64,000 bases of DNA. It comes from Sulfuricurvum sp. (GTDB taxonomy: Bacteria; Campylobacterota; Campylobacteria; Campylobacterales; Sulfurimonadaceae). Below are positions 43,459-51,942 of the stretch, piece after piece. How positions within the stretch are numbered: position 1 is the first letter of the stretch; each line of letters opens with the position of its first letter. The notes under the pieces are model-generated. The model made no database searches. It was given only the letters and a program-made list of their open reading frames with translations, and was not told the DNA's origin. The stretch spans positions 252,215 to 316,214 of the forward strand of contig JAGXFL010000001.1 of NCBI GenBank assembly GCA_024637295.1, given 5' to 3'. The position numbers and the translations under genes are program-made.

Positions 43459-44189
43459 TGAATCCGTTTATTAAAGCGGTTATCAAATCATCCATGCAAG
43501 TGCGTGATTTGATTACTGACACCTCTAATCTTTCACTCTTTGACGCATTTGAAAAAGGTCACGGTGGCGATATCAGCAGTGGTTTTGACTTGGTTGCTGA
43601 ACAAATATTTTTTCAAAATTTATCTTCTTTTGGTTCGATCTTTTCAGAAGAAAGCGGATGGATGTCACCCGCAGGCTCTTGTAATATTATTCTTGACCCC
43701 ATTGATGGCAGCGATAACTTTTCCTCTTGTTTCCCTTATTATGGTGTTTCTATAGCTTTGGAAGTTGATGGGATAACCACACAATCGGTTGTAGTGAACC
43801 TTGCTAACGGCGATGTATTCGTACGTAACGGCGATGAATATTATCGGACAAGTTTGGACGAATCGGATAAACGAATCATGATTGTCACTAATACCAATGC
43901 AAAAATTGGTCTTTTTGAAAAAGGGCCTGAACATCCATTTCTTGGCGAAATGTTGATGGAAAATAAGTTAAAGTATCGTTCACCGGGCGCACTTGCCCTC
44001 TCATTGGCATATGCCCCTTATGTTAAATATGTGTTATTTTTAGGTACAATGCGCTCGTTTGATATCCAAGCCGGCTTGCATTTAAGCCAACACCTTTACG
44101 GGTTTCATGATGAGAGATATATTCTCTTGAGCTCGGACAAAGAAGTGTTTGAACGGATACGTTTGATTGTTGAAAAGGAGTATTTTTGA
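43458..44189 (+). CDS. Inositol monophosphatase family protein
   Basis: 243 residues. The metal-binding motifs are SIFSEESG, ILDPIDGSDNF and, at the C-terminus, SFDIQAG. The family includes IMPase, FBPase and CysQ (3'-phosphoadenosine 5'-phosphate phosphatase); which substrate applies is not clear. The N-terminal helical pair is longer than in CysQ. The order IMPase-accD also occurs in Campylobacter (from memory). Confidence 0.88.
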   Translation: MNPFIKAVIKSSMQVRDLITDTSNLSLFDAFEKGHGGDISSGFDLVAEQIFFQNLSSFGSIFSEESGWMSPAGSCNIILDPIDGSDNFSSCFPYYGVSIALEVDGITTQSVVVNLANGDVFVRNGDEYYRTSLDESDKRIMIVTNTNAKIGLFEKGPEHPFLGEMLMENKLKYRSPGALALSLAYAPYVKYVLFLGTMRSFDIQAGLHLSQHLYGFHDERYILLSSDKEVFERIRLIVEKEYF

Positions 44190-45028
44190 GTCTATTTAAC
44201 CTGTTCGGTGACTCCGAGAAAAAGAAACAACCCACTAAAAGCGAAGCACCTTCACACTGGGTAAAATGTACTTCATGTCAATCTTTGATGTACTACAAAG
44301 AGATGGAAAAGCAAAACCACGTATGTCCAAAATGTGGGTTTCATTTACGTATTGGTGTCCAAGAACGTCTTGCAATCATGACAGATGAAGGAAGCTTTGT
44401 TGAATTTGATGCCTCATTAAAACCAATCGACCCACTCTCATTTGTGGATAAAAAAAGTTATGCTGCTCGAATCCAAGAGGGGTATGAAAAAAATGGACGT
44501 TATTCTTCTGTAGTAAGCGGAGAATGTACCATCAACTCGATTCCTGTACAATTGGTCGTTTTTGATTTTAACTTTATGGGCGGGTCTTTGGGTTCTGTCG
44601 AGGGCGAAAAGATTGTTCGTGCTATTAATCGTGCATTAGAGAAGCGTCAGGGTGTGATTATCGTCAGTGCCAGCGGTGGTGCACGTATGCAAGAGAGCAC
44701 TTTTTCTCTTATGCAGATGTCTAAGACTTCAGCCGCATTGGCACGTTTGGCAGAGGCAAAATTGCCGTATATCTCTTTGTTAACAGATCCGACAATGGGT
44801 GGTGTCAGCGCATCGTTTGCGACATTGGGGGACATTATTATTGCAGAACCAGGTGCTTTGGTTGGATTTGCAGGACAACGTGTAATCAAGCAGACGATTG
44901 GGTCTGATTTGCCGGATGGTTTTCAACGGGCAGAATTTTTACTTGAAAAAGGGTCTATTGATATGATCGTAGAGCGCAATGAGCTCAAAGATACATTAAG
45001 TGACCTATTAACTCTTCTCCTGCCATAA
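44186..45028 (+). CDS. accD: Acetyl-CoA carboxylase carboxyltransferase subunit beta
   Basis: 280 residues. The start is a TTG sharing TTGA with the upstream stop, with AAGGAG five bases before. The zinc ribbon is CTSCQSLMYYKEMEKQNHVC followed by PKC. The crotonase-like domain has ARMQESTFSLMQMSKTSAAL and DPTMGGVSASFA. AccA is elsewhere. It transfers the carboxyl group from biotin to acetyl-CoA to begin fatty acid synthesis. Confidence 0.96.
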   Translation: MSLFNLFGDSEKKKQPTKSEAPSHWVKCTSCQSLMYYKEMEKQNHVCPKCGFHLRIGVQERLAIMTDEGSFVEFDASLKPIDPLSFVDKKSYAARIQEGYEKNGRYSSVVSGECTINSIPVQLVVFDFNFMGGSLGSVEGEKIVRAINRALEKRQGVIIVSASGGARMQESTFSLMQMSKTSAALARLAEAKLPYISLLTDPTMGGVSASFATLGDIIIAEPGALVGFAGQRVIKQTIGSDLPDGFQRAEFLLEKGSIDMIVERNELKDTLSDLLTLLLP

Positions 45029-45029
45029 C

Positions 45030-45587
45030 ATGCGCTTGTATGCTCTATGTGATCGTGACGTCTTACGTTCACGAGATGTTAGTTTTACACACTTCATAGA
45101 GAAAGTAAAATCTTTAAACGGTGAAATTGTTCAGTATCGCAACAAACATGAGGATATTGCGACCATCAAAAATGATTTGATCGAATTACGTAGACTTTGG
45201 GACGGTTTTTTAATCATAAACGATCATTATGAATTGGCACCGTATTGTGACGGTGTTCATATAGGACAAGATGATCTTATGGCAATCGATAGTGATCCTG
45301 CGCGTGCTCTTGTAATATTAAAAATGGCGATTGGGAATGATAAGATCATTGGACTTTCAACGCACAATGCGGATGAGATAGCCATTGCTAACACCCTTGA
45401 ATTAAACTATATTGGTCTAGGAGCCTATCGATCCACATCGACGAAGAAAGAGGCTGGAATTTTAGGTGAATCATTGGATACATTGGCCAAAAATTCGCTC
45501 CATCCGGTTGCTGCAATCGGCGGTATTCGGACGGATGATGTTTTTGAATATGTCACCTATCATGTCATAGGAAGCGGATTATTGTGA
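45030..45587 (+). CDS. Thiamine phosphate synthase / TenI-like protein
   Basis: 185 residues. The ThiE pattern is clear: [45 protein letters not shown], and AIGGI. ThiE joins HMP-PP and THZ-P to form thiamine phosphate. The protein is about 20 residues short of typical ThiE, so the TenI-type thiazole tautomerase cannot be excluded. It lies one base after accD. Confidence 0.78.
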   Translation: MRLYALCDRDVLRSRDVSFTHFIEKVKSLNGEIVQYRNKHEDIATIKNDLIELRRLWDGFLIINDHYELAPYCDGVHIGQDDLMAIDSDPARALVILKMAIGNDKIIGLSTHNADEIAIANTLELNYIGLGAYRSTSTKKEAGILGESLDTLAKNSLHPVAAIGGIRTDDVFEYVTYHVIGSGLL

Positions 45588-46042
45588 ATATCTCATTAGT
45601 CTCGATTGCAAAAAAAGAACGTTCTTTGTACGATCCGCTTTATCAGGAACAAATAAAGATGATTTCCCGCTTCGCAAAACTGGATGATATTGAATTGTTT
45701 CCAAAAGAAATCGTAAAAGCGCATCAAACAAGTCCTGAAGCATCTAAAATTGCCTATAGCAAGTTGTTAGAGCCCATGTTGGGCAAAAGTTATTCAATTG
45801 CGTTACATCCCGATGGAAAAAAATGTGACAGTTTGGCTTTTAGTAAGCTCCTGTGTGATAAAATCGCGATACAATTTTTCATAGGTGGAGCATTCGGCTT
45901 TGAAGAGTCGTTTGTTGCCCGGTGTGACAACGTTATAAGTCTTTCTGAACTTACGATGAGCCATAAGATTGCTAAAGCAGTCTTATTAGAGCAAATATAC
46001 CGTGCTTTTTCACTGTTGAATAATCACCCGTACCACAAATAA
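45584..46042 (+). CDS. rlmH: 23S rRNA pseudouridine-1915 N3-methyltransferase RlmH
   Basis: 152 residues, GTG start sharing GTGA with the upstream stop. The SPOUT signature is FFIGGAFGF and [15 protein letters not shown], with the C-terminal NNHPYHK that is diagnostic for RlmH. Confidence 0.96.
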   Translation: MNISLVSIAKKERSLYDPLYQEQIKMISRFAKLDDIELFPKEIVKAHQTSPEASKIAYSKLLEPMLGKSYSIALHPDGKKCDSLAFSKLLCDKIAIQFFIGGAFGFEESFVARCDNVISLSELTMSHKIAKAVLLEQIYRAFSLLNNHPYHK

Positions 46043-46050
46043 GGAAGTAT

Positions 46051-46404
46051 ATGAGAGAAAGTGAACTGCATTATTTTGAAGAGATTTTACTAGCCCGTAA
46101 AGTTCAGATTATTAAAAATTTGAACGGGGTAGAGCAGGAAATGCTGCAGCTTCGTGAGTGTGAACTTAATGATGAGGGTGATTATGCGTCTGCCAGTAAT
46201 GAAAATATGGTTGAAAGTGCCATCGGTGCACAGCAGCTTCAAGAATTAAATGAAATTGAGGTCGCTCTAGGCAAAATTAAAACGAATCAATATGGGATTT
46301 GTGATATGTGTGAAGATGAAATCGGATTCCAGCGATTAAAAGTAAAAGCACATGCAAAATATTGTATCGTTTGTCGTCCTATTGCTGAGAAAAATAAAGC
46401 CTAA
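46051..46404 (+). CDS. dksA: DksA/TraR-type zinc-finger regulator
   Basis: 117 residues, shorter than E. coli DksA (151) but typical of epsilons. A helical coiled-coil N-terminus is followed by the C4 zinc finger CDMC...YCIVCRP. The loop between the coiled-coil helices has a DxxD/A-like DEGDYASA. It should bind the RNA polymerase secondary channel, working with ppGpp. Confidence 0.92.
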   Translation: MRESELHYFEEILLARKVQIIKNLNGVEQEMLQLRECELNDEGDYASASNENMVESAIGAQQLQELNEIEVALGKIKTNQYGICDMCEDEIGFQRLKVKAHAKYCIVCRPIAEKNKA

Positions 46405-46414
46405 AGGGGAATAA

Positions 46415-47440
46415 ATGCAACTAAAACGTTACACTATTGGGTCAATCATTTTAATGATTTTAGTTGGTTTTGCCACTTACAGTATTACTGCTGAATCCAT
46501 TTCCTTTGATTTATTAGGTATCCATTTTCCAAATCTTCCAATAGCATTTTGGGTGGTTGTACCTTTGGCAATATTGTATTTGGCCAGTGTCTTACATATG
46601 GCTGTTTATGTCTTGGTCGGAAACTTTAAACTTCGACGTTTAAATCGTGATCATGAGAAAATGGTTGATGCCCTTCGAGATTCTTTATTGGGTGTTGCTG
46701 AGCGAAGTTATCTTTTTAAAAGTGATGCCTATAAACTGATGGGAAGATTGATCGAGAACTCATTGATCCTTCCGTATGAAACTTTACGTGATGTCGGAAA
46801 TGAAAAAATCGATGAAGCATTAACACTTCTTGCGGATGTAAAGGCAAATAAAAAAGTAGACATCAAGAAGTTTCATTTAGCCAATACGACTTCATTGGTG
46901 ATACAAAACAATCTGAATCGCTTTGAACGTGGTGAATTAACGGCAGATGAAGTATTATCACGTTATGAAACATATGGTGACATTGTTTGTAAGAAAGCCT
47001 ATGAGATTTATGTAAAAACAGCATCCGTCGGTTCTGTGCTCAAATATAAAAATCTTTTCACAAAATTATCCATGTTTACCTTTCTTGAACGGATAAATGG
47101 TGATGAAAATCGAATTGAGATGAGTAACGAGGAAATCATCAACTTGATAAAAAGTATCAAGATGACAAGTAATGACTTTATTGATTTATCAATCATATTG
47201 GCTAAAAATATGATTCCAGAGCAGCGCATACGTTTATTTGAATCCATGAGCGAGCAGTGTGATGATGTCATGGAAGCGTATTTTTATACGTTATACGATT
47301 TGCAAATGATCGATACGGCAAATGAACTCCTTAACAATACTTCTCATGATGAATATCAAATCTTCAAAGCATATCGTGATCTTAAACGTTCTAATAAGCA
47401 TTACGATATCGCTATCTTTTTTAGACGGTTTTGCAACTAA
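46415..47440 (+). CDS. Conserved membrane protein of unknown function
   Basis: 341 residues. Two membrane helices at about residues 7-25 and 43-69, then a long helical cytoplasmic domain. The sequence DRDHEKMVDALRDSLLGV-like region (NRDHEKMVDALRDSLLG) follows the second helix. No motif recognised. The position between dksA and dusB is the same as that of an uncharacterised membrane protein in Campylobacter (Cj0124c by my memory). Confidence 0.8.
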   Translation: MQLKRYTIGSIILMILVGFATYSITAESISFDLLGIHFPNLPIAFWVVVPLAILYLASVLHMAVYVLVGNFKLRRLNRDHEKMVDALRDSLLGVAERSYLFKSDAYKLMGRLIENSLILPYETLRDVGNEKIDEALTLLADVKANKKVDIKKFHLANTTSLVIQNNLNRFERGELTADEVLSRYETYGDIVCKKAYEIYVKTASVGSVLKYKNLFTKLSMFTFLERINGDENRIEMSNEEIINLIKSIKMTSNDFIDLSIILAKNMIPEQRIRLFESMSEQCDDVMEAYFYTLYDLQMIDTANELLNNTSHDEYQIFKAYRDLKRSNKHYDIAIFFRRFCN

Positions 47441-47497
47441 TATAGCATATTGATAGGGGATTTCCTTTATCAACCGGCTTCTTTTATAGGTAAATTT

Positions 47498-48487
47498 ATG
47501 ACTGATAAACTCTCTTTTGATACCCCTGTTTACGCACTTGCTCCATTGGCTGGGTATACCGATCTTCCTTTTCGTAATGTAGTAAAAAAGTTCGGAGCAG
47601 ATTTAACGGTAAGTGAAATGCTCAGTTCCAATGCATTGGCTCATGGCTCTGTAAAAACATACAAAATGTTGGAACGTAGTCCCAATGAAGATCCCTATTC
47701 GGTTCAAATCGCCGGATCAGAAGAAGAGGTGGTCCGTCGTGCCGTTGAGATTTTAAACGAGCAGGAAGATATTGATATCATTGATCTAAATTGTGGATGT
47801 CCGGTGCCTAAAATCGTTTGTCACGGTTCTGGTAGCTCATTACTCAAAGATTTGCCGCGTATGGCAAAAATTATTGAAACGATTAAAAAAACCTCCAATA
47901 AATCGACACTCAGCGTCAAAATACGGTTGGGATTTGAAGAAAAAAATCATATAGAGATCGCTAAGCTTGTACAGGAGTGTGGAGCAGATTTTATAGCAGT
48001 ACATGGACGAACACGTGCCGGAAAGTTTAAAGCAGCTGTGGACTACGATGCTATTGCTGAGATCAAAAATGCCCTAACTATTCCTGTGATTGCAAATGGA
48101 GATATTGACTCCTATGAGAAAGCACAATGGGTATTGCAGCATACCGGTGCTGATGGGGTGATGATAGGCAGGGGAGCGGTAGGAGCACCATGGATATTTC
48201 ATCAGTTAAAAACCGGGAACAGCAATGTGGATCCAATGCTTAAGCACGCCATTATCATGGAACACTTAAGAGGGATGATCTCTTTTTACGGTGATCGCGG
48301 TGTTGTGATGTTTCGTAAACATGTCCATACCTATTCTAAAGGGTACGAAGGGGCATCTGCTATGCGTGATGTTGTAAACCGTATTGATGATCCTAACCAT
48401 TTTTTAGAGGTTGTTGATCAGTTTTTTCGTAACAATAGACAGCTGTATGAAGGTTTTAAAGCGTCTTCAATGAGCTGTGAGTGCTAA
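47498..48487 (+). CDS. dusB: tRNA-dihydrouridine synthase (DusB type)
   Basis: 329 residues from the ATG at 47498; an upstream TTG at 47450 is open but has no good ribosome site. The flavin TIM barrel has ALAPLAGYTDLPFR, the catalytic Cys in DLNCGCPVPKIV, VKIRLGFEE, IAVHGRTRAG and GADGVMIGRGAVG. It reduces uridines in the D loop of tRNAs. The dusB name rests on length and motif similarity. Confidence 0.93.
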   Translation: MTDKLSFDTPVYALAPLAGYTDLPFRNVVKKFGADLTVSEMLSSNALAHGSVKTYKMLERSPNEDPYSVQIAGSEEEVVRRAVEILNEQEDIDIIDLNCGCPVPKIVCHGSGSSLLKDLPRMAKIIETIKKTSNKSTLSVKIRLGFEEKNHIEIAKLVQECGADFIAVHGRTRAGKFKAAVDYDAIAEIKNALTIPVIANGDIDSYEKAQWVLQHTGADGVMIGRGAVGAPWIFHQLKTGNSNVDPMLKHAIIMEHLRGMISFYGDRGVVMFRKHVHTYSKGYEGASAMRDVVNRIDDPNHFLEVVDQFFRNNRQLYEGFKASSMSCEC

Positions 48488-48512
48488 AATTATAAGAGTA
48501 AGTAGGAAGAGT

Positions 48513-49394
48513 ATGAGGGTTGATAGAGGTATTTATGCTATAGGATTGTCAGCACTTTTATTAAGTGGATGCACAACATTTCATTCCGCTGCTTCCAAAG
48601 GGAATATAAACGCCATCGAACGTCTCGCAGCAAATGGAGATGATGTTAATGAAGTGGATGATGCTGGTTTAACTGCGTTAATATATGCGGTAAAGCGCAA
48701 TCAAAAAGAGGCTTTATTAGCTTTATTAAAATCAGGTGCCAATATTAATTTGGGTGATATTGAATTGGGTAATACACCTCTTAATCATGCTATTTTACAG
48801 GGGAATACAACATTGCTTCGTATCCTTGTAGAGAAGGGTGCTAATGTTGATATACGCAATAAAGATGGCTTATCAGCTGTTGATCTAGTCAAAAATATCC
48901 ATAACGATGAAATCATCCGTCTTGTTAAAAGTCACAGTAAGAAGGAAACGGTAGTTGTCAAAAAATCAATTGACACTGAAATAAAACTACCAGCTCCAAA
49001 ACAAACGATTGAGCCAAAAATCGTAAAAATCGACCCTGTTGTCAACATACAAACTCCTGCTATCTCAGATGCTCAAGCTCGTGCAACATTACAACGTTAT
49101 ATGTCGAAACATGAAACGCTTGCTGTACGAAACTTTTTAAATGAACATCCTGAAGCAATCAGCTTGATTAGTGATCCAAGGCAGCAATTGCGTTATATTG
49201 GACCAAAGGATTGGCGTATTATGGATATTGCAGAGGGGATAAGTCGCGGATTACTAAAAGAAAAAGCGATAATCGATCATATAGAATCTGCAGCTTTACC
49301 GTATAAGCATTTTACAGACGATGAAATACGGATTATCACGCATTATGGAATTTCGTATAAAATAATCGATGCGATGGTTCGCGTTACACATTAA
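48513..49394 (+). CDS. Ankyrin-repeat lipoprotein
   Basis: 293 residues from ATG 48513 with AGGAAGAGT upstream. The lipobox is ALLLSGC. Three ankyrin repeats follow at about residues 25-125 (DDAGLTALIYAVKRNQ, LGNTPLNHAILQGNT, NKDGLSAVDLVKN). The C-terminal 100 residues are a helical domain of unknown type. Ankyrin repeats suggest protein binding in the periplasm. The gene is convergent with the fliO-like gene. Confidence 0.85.
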   Translation: MRVDRGIYAIGLSALLLSGCTTFHSAASKGNINAIERLAANGDDVNEVDDAGLTALIYAVKRNQKEALLALLKSGANINLGDIELGNTPLNHAILQGNTTLLRILVEKGANVDIRNKDGLSAVDLVKNIHNDEIIRLVKSHSKKETVVVKKSIDTEIKLPAPKQTIEPKIVKIDPVVNIQTPAISDAQARATLQRYMSKHETLAVRNFLNEHPEAISLISDPRQQLRYIGPKDWRIMDIAEGISRGLLKEKAIIDHIESAALPYKHFTDDEIRIITHYGISYKIIDAMVRVTH

Positions 49395-49409
49395 CTGAAT
49401 GAGAGGGGC

Positions 49410-50306
49410 TTAATACCCTCCAGAAGCTTTCTCTTTATAAGAGTCGAAAGACTCATCTTGCGTTGTCCCTAATTGAAAAAAACCGTCTAGCTCTTGATGT
49501 TTTGATTTGAGCATTGTTTCAAATTCATTTTGTGAAATAGGTATATTGTCCTGAAACTTGTCCAATAGGATTGTGTTGTTTCCTAAGAGGACAAGATAGC
49601 TTTGTGTTCCAAAATCGAGCATAGCAACAGAGTGAGAGGGATCAAGGTTCTTTTGAAATCGAATATGAACACCACCACCGGCCAATGTGTTTGCCAAGGA
49701 AGTTGATGAGGATATAATAGGATTTGATTTCTTTTCTTTGCTAAACGACCACGGTACTTTTGGTTCATCACGCATACTTATTGTCTTTTTGGCTATTCCT
49801 TGTTTGAGCCAAAAGAGTATTGCAATTCCTATAACTAAAATTCCAATGACCACATAGTAGCTTTGTTCAAACTCATTGCCTTGCTTGGTCGGAAGTGCAG
49901 GGTTGGTAGTTTCATCTTGAGTTGGTATCGTGCTGCTCAGCGGTGATGCAACCGGGGAGTTAAACCGTAATCTTAATCCGTACGAATCGGATGTCTTGGA
50001 AGCTTGGAGGGCTACGTTAGGAGGAACATTGGCCACGATTTGAATTTGTTCAGCGCTTGGTGATATCGAAAGTTTTTGGAGAAAATCGGAGTTTAGTGTT
50101 TTTGTCAATGGAGAGTCAATAGAAGCTTCCTCGAGCTTGATAATGATAACATCCCCTTGTCGGTTTTGACGTAATACACCCTCATACGGGGTGTCAAAGG
50201 TGAGCATGACATCAACATGGTCATGACGGTCATAAATGTTATAACTTAGAATCTTTGATCCAAACAGGATTGCAGGTATGAGTAGAAAGAATATCAATGT
50301 TTTCAT
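49410..50306 (-). CDS. fliO: FliO-like flagellar protein with extended periplasmic domain
   Basis: 298 residues. A signal peptide (to about residue 17), a periplasmic beta domain (about 20-115), a linker, one membrane helix (about 150-167), and a cytoplasmic part ending with HIRFQKNLDPSHSVAMLDFG, which fits the FliO pattern. FliO helps FliP assembly in the export gate. The identification rests on topology and neighbours (fliN, cheX); the 140-residue periplasmic part is an addition to ordinary FliO. It is translated from an ATG overlapping fliN by 4 bp. Confidence 0.68.
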   Translation of the reverse strand: MKTLIFFLLIPAILFGSKILSYNIYDRHDHVDVMLTFDTPYEGVLRQNRQGDVIIIKLEEASIDSPLTKTLNSDFLQKLSISPSAEQIQIVANVPPNVALQASKTSDSYGLRLRFNSPVASPLSSTIPTQDETTNPALPTKQGNEFEQSYYVVIGILVIGIAILFWLKQGIAKKTISMRDEPKVPWSFSKEKKSNPIISSSTSLANTLAGGGVHIRFQKNLDPSHSVAMLDFGTQSYLVLLGNNTILLDKFQDNIPISQNEFETMLKSKHQELDGFFQLGTTQDESFDSYKEKASGGY

Positions 50307-50659
50307 AATTTCTCTTTGGATAAATAATATAGTACCGCGCTTGAATCTAGGACTTCATTGATACGAATCGCAAGATTTTTTTCATAAACCATTACTTCCC
50401 CTTTTCCAATAATGCGTTGATTAACATACGATTCGACACTTTCACCAGCCGGTTTTCCCAAATCAATAACGGAACCTTTTTCAAGTTTTAGTATCTCCCC
50501 AAGGGAGAGTGTTGTTTGCCCTAAGTCAGAGACAAATTCGACTTCCATATCCAATAACCCCTCATAATCCATCCATGCAAGTTCTTTGAGTGTATCAAAT
50601 GAACTCTCTTTGTCAATGGTGCCAAGTGATTCAATGGGTGGGATTAGTTCTTCGTCCAT
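50303..50659 (-). CDS. fliN: Flagellar motor switch protein FliN
   Basis: 118 residues. The SpoA domain runs from about residue 40 (DMEVEFVSDLGQTTLSLGEI, LEKGSVIDLGKPAGESVE) to the end (MVYEKNLAIRINEVL). FliN is part of the C-ring. It lies 2 bp after the CheX-like gene. Confidence 0.92.
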   Translation of the reverse strand: MDEELIPPIESLGTIDKESSFDTLKELAWMDYEGLLDMEVEFVSDLGQTTLSLGEILKLEKGSVIDLGKPAGESVESYVNQRIIGKGEVMVYEKNLAIRINEVLDSSAVLYYLSKEKL

Positions 50660-50661
50660 TG

Positions 50662-51084
50662 TTACAGGGCCTTTATCGCAATCATCATTTCGCCGTTTCC
50701 GACAGTGATAGCATGTATCTCATCGTACGGTATTGAAAGACAATCTTCTTTTAGAAAGTGAGGTGTTGAAATAGTAAATGTATGTTGATCAGCTTCTTCG
50801 GCAATGACTTTTGCACTGCCGATGATCATATTGGTTGTTTCTAGCAGCATGTCTGTTAGTGTCTCCTGATCTGAATCGTCTTCACCTAAAAAGATTTCTG
50901 CAATACACTGTATAAGCGTATTGTCACACCCCAAATAAGTACGATGTTTATCACCGTTTGGAGTTTCTATGTCTAAGTAAGCAATAAGTGTTCTCTTTTT
51001 TTCATCAGGGACACCGACGGCATGGGGCAAACGAATCTGATGTATGCAAAAGTTTTCAGCGGCTTGGAGGATTGTTGGTAACAT
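50662..51084 (-). CDS. cheX: CheX-like chemotaxis protein
   Basis: 140 residues from the ATG at 51084, which follows AGGTTGCCG; an ATG at 51096 is four codons longer. The block DMLLETTNMIIGSAK fits the E-x3-N motif of the CheX/CheC/FliY phosphatase family, which dephosphorylates CheY-P. Only one such motif is present. It heads the cheX-fliN-fliO set on the - strand, with a possible -10 at 51117-51122. Confidence 0.75.
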   Translation of the reverse strand: MLPTILQAAENFCIHQIRLPHAVGVPDEKKRTLIAYLDIETPNGDKHRTYLGCDNTLIQCIAEIFLGEDDSDQETLTDMLLETTNMIIGSAKVIAEEADQHTFTISTPHFLKEDCLSIPYDEIHAITVGNGEMMIAIKAL

Positions 51085-51116
51085 CGGCAACCTCATAAAA
51101 TTTCAGTAGATGATAA

Positions 51117-51122
51117 ATTATA
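51117..51122 (-). promoter_or_regulatory. -10 box upstream of cheX
   Basis: TATAAT on the - strand about 32 bp before the start. No clear -35; neither sigma28 nor sigma54 elements are evident. Confidence 0.4.
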
Positions 51123-51160
51123 GCGTAAAACTGCAAGGAAAGAATAGGGGTAAAGTAAAG

Positions 51161-51179
51161 TATAATCGCGATGTATAAT
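51161..51179 (+). promoter_or_regulatory. Tandem -10 hexamers before the TSUP gene
   Basis: Two consensus TATAAT hexamers (51161-51166 and 51174-51179), 13 bp apart; neither has a good -35. The second lies 17 bp before the ATG. Confidence 0.38.
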
Positions 51180-51196
51180 CGAACATAAAGTGCAAT

Positions 51197-51937
51197 ATGA
51201 TGATCGTCGAACTTATTTCTTTGGGTGTTTGTGTCGGAACTTTATCCGGTTTCTTTGGAATTGGAGGAGGGACAGTGAGTGTCCCACTCTTAATGATCCT
51301 CGGATTTGGGATTAAAGAAGCAATCGCAATATCAGTGATGCAGATGCTAGCGGGTTCTTTGATGGCGGCTTGGTTGCATCAAAAGAAAAAAACGTATATT
51401 GTCAATGATGTAAAATATTTTGGTTTCGGTGGGTTAGCCGGAGCAGTATTGGGTGCTTTTTTAGTAAAGCTTTTAAATGAATCATTACTTGAATGGTTTT
51501 TTCTAAGTATTGTGTTGTTTACCCTTGTGCGGATGATGATGTCATCACCCCAACCGTCACGACCTGAAGTGGTCAATAGAGCTCTTTATGCTGTCATCGG
51601 AACAGGTATAGGTCTGTTCTCAGGGATGCTCGGGGTTGGCGGATCGATTTTAATGACGCCGATATTAGTCTCATTTTTGGGTTTTGAACTTAAAAAAGCT
51701 TCCGCTATCGGACTGTTTTTTGTTATATTTACCTCTGCGTCAGCACTTGTGACTTTGGGACTATTGGGAATGTTGAATTGGCAAGCGGGTGCGATTATGG
51801 CTGTTTCTTCTTTGCTAGGTATCGTTCTAGGTATGTATTTATTAGAAAAAGTAAAGATTGGTCATTACAAACGGGTAATCGTTGCCTTTTATAGTATTAT
51901 TTTCGCCGTAACGGCGTACAAAATCATTGTGGGATAA
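51197..51937 (+). CDS. TSUP (TauE/SafE) family transporter
   Basis: 246 residues with eight predicted helices in two homologous halves. Each half begins with the family glycine motif: GTLSGFFGIGGGTVSVPLL near residue 14 and GLFSGMLGVGGSILMTPIL near 140. The family exports or imports sulfite, sulfoacetate or related organosulfur ions. In a sulfur-oxidising Campylobacterota sulfite would be a natural substrate, but that is inference. uvrA follows after 5 bp. Confidence 0.88.
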   Translation: MMIVELISLGVCVGTLSGFFGIGGGTVSVPLLMILGFGIKEAIAISVMQMLAGSLMAAWLHQKKKTYIVNDVKYFGFGGLAGAVLGAFLVKLLNESLLEWFFLSIVLFTLVRMMMSSPQPSRPEVVNRALYAVIGTGIGLFSGMLGVGGSILMTPILVSFLGFELKKASAIGLFFVIFTSASALVTLGLLGMLNWQAGAIMAVSSLLGIVLGMYLLEKVKIGHYKRVIVAFYSIIFAVTAYKIIVG

Positions 51938-51942
51938 AGAGC

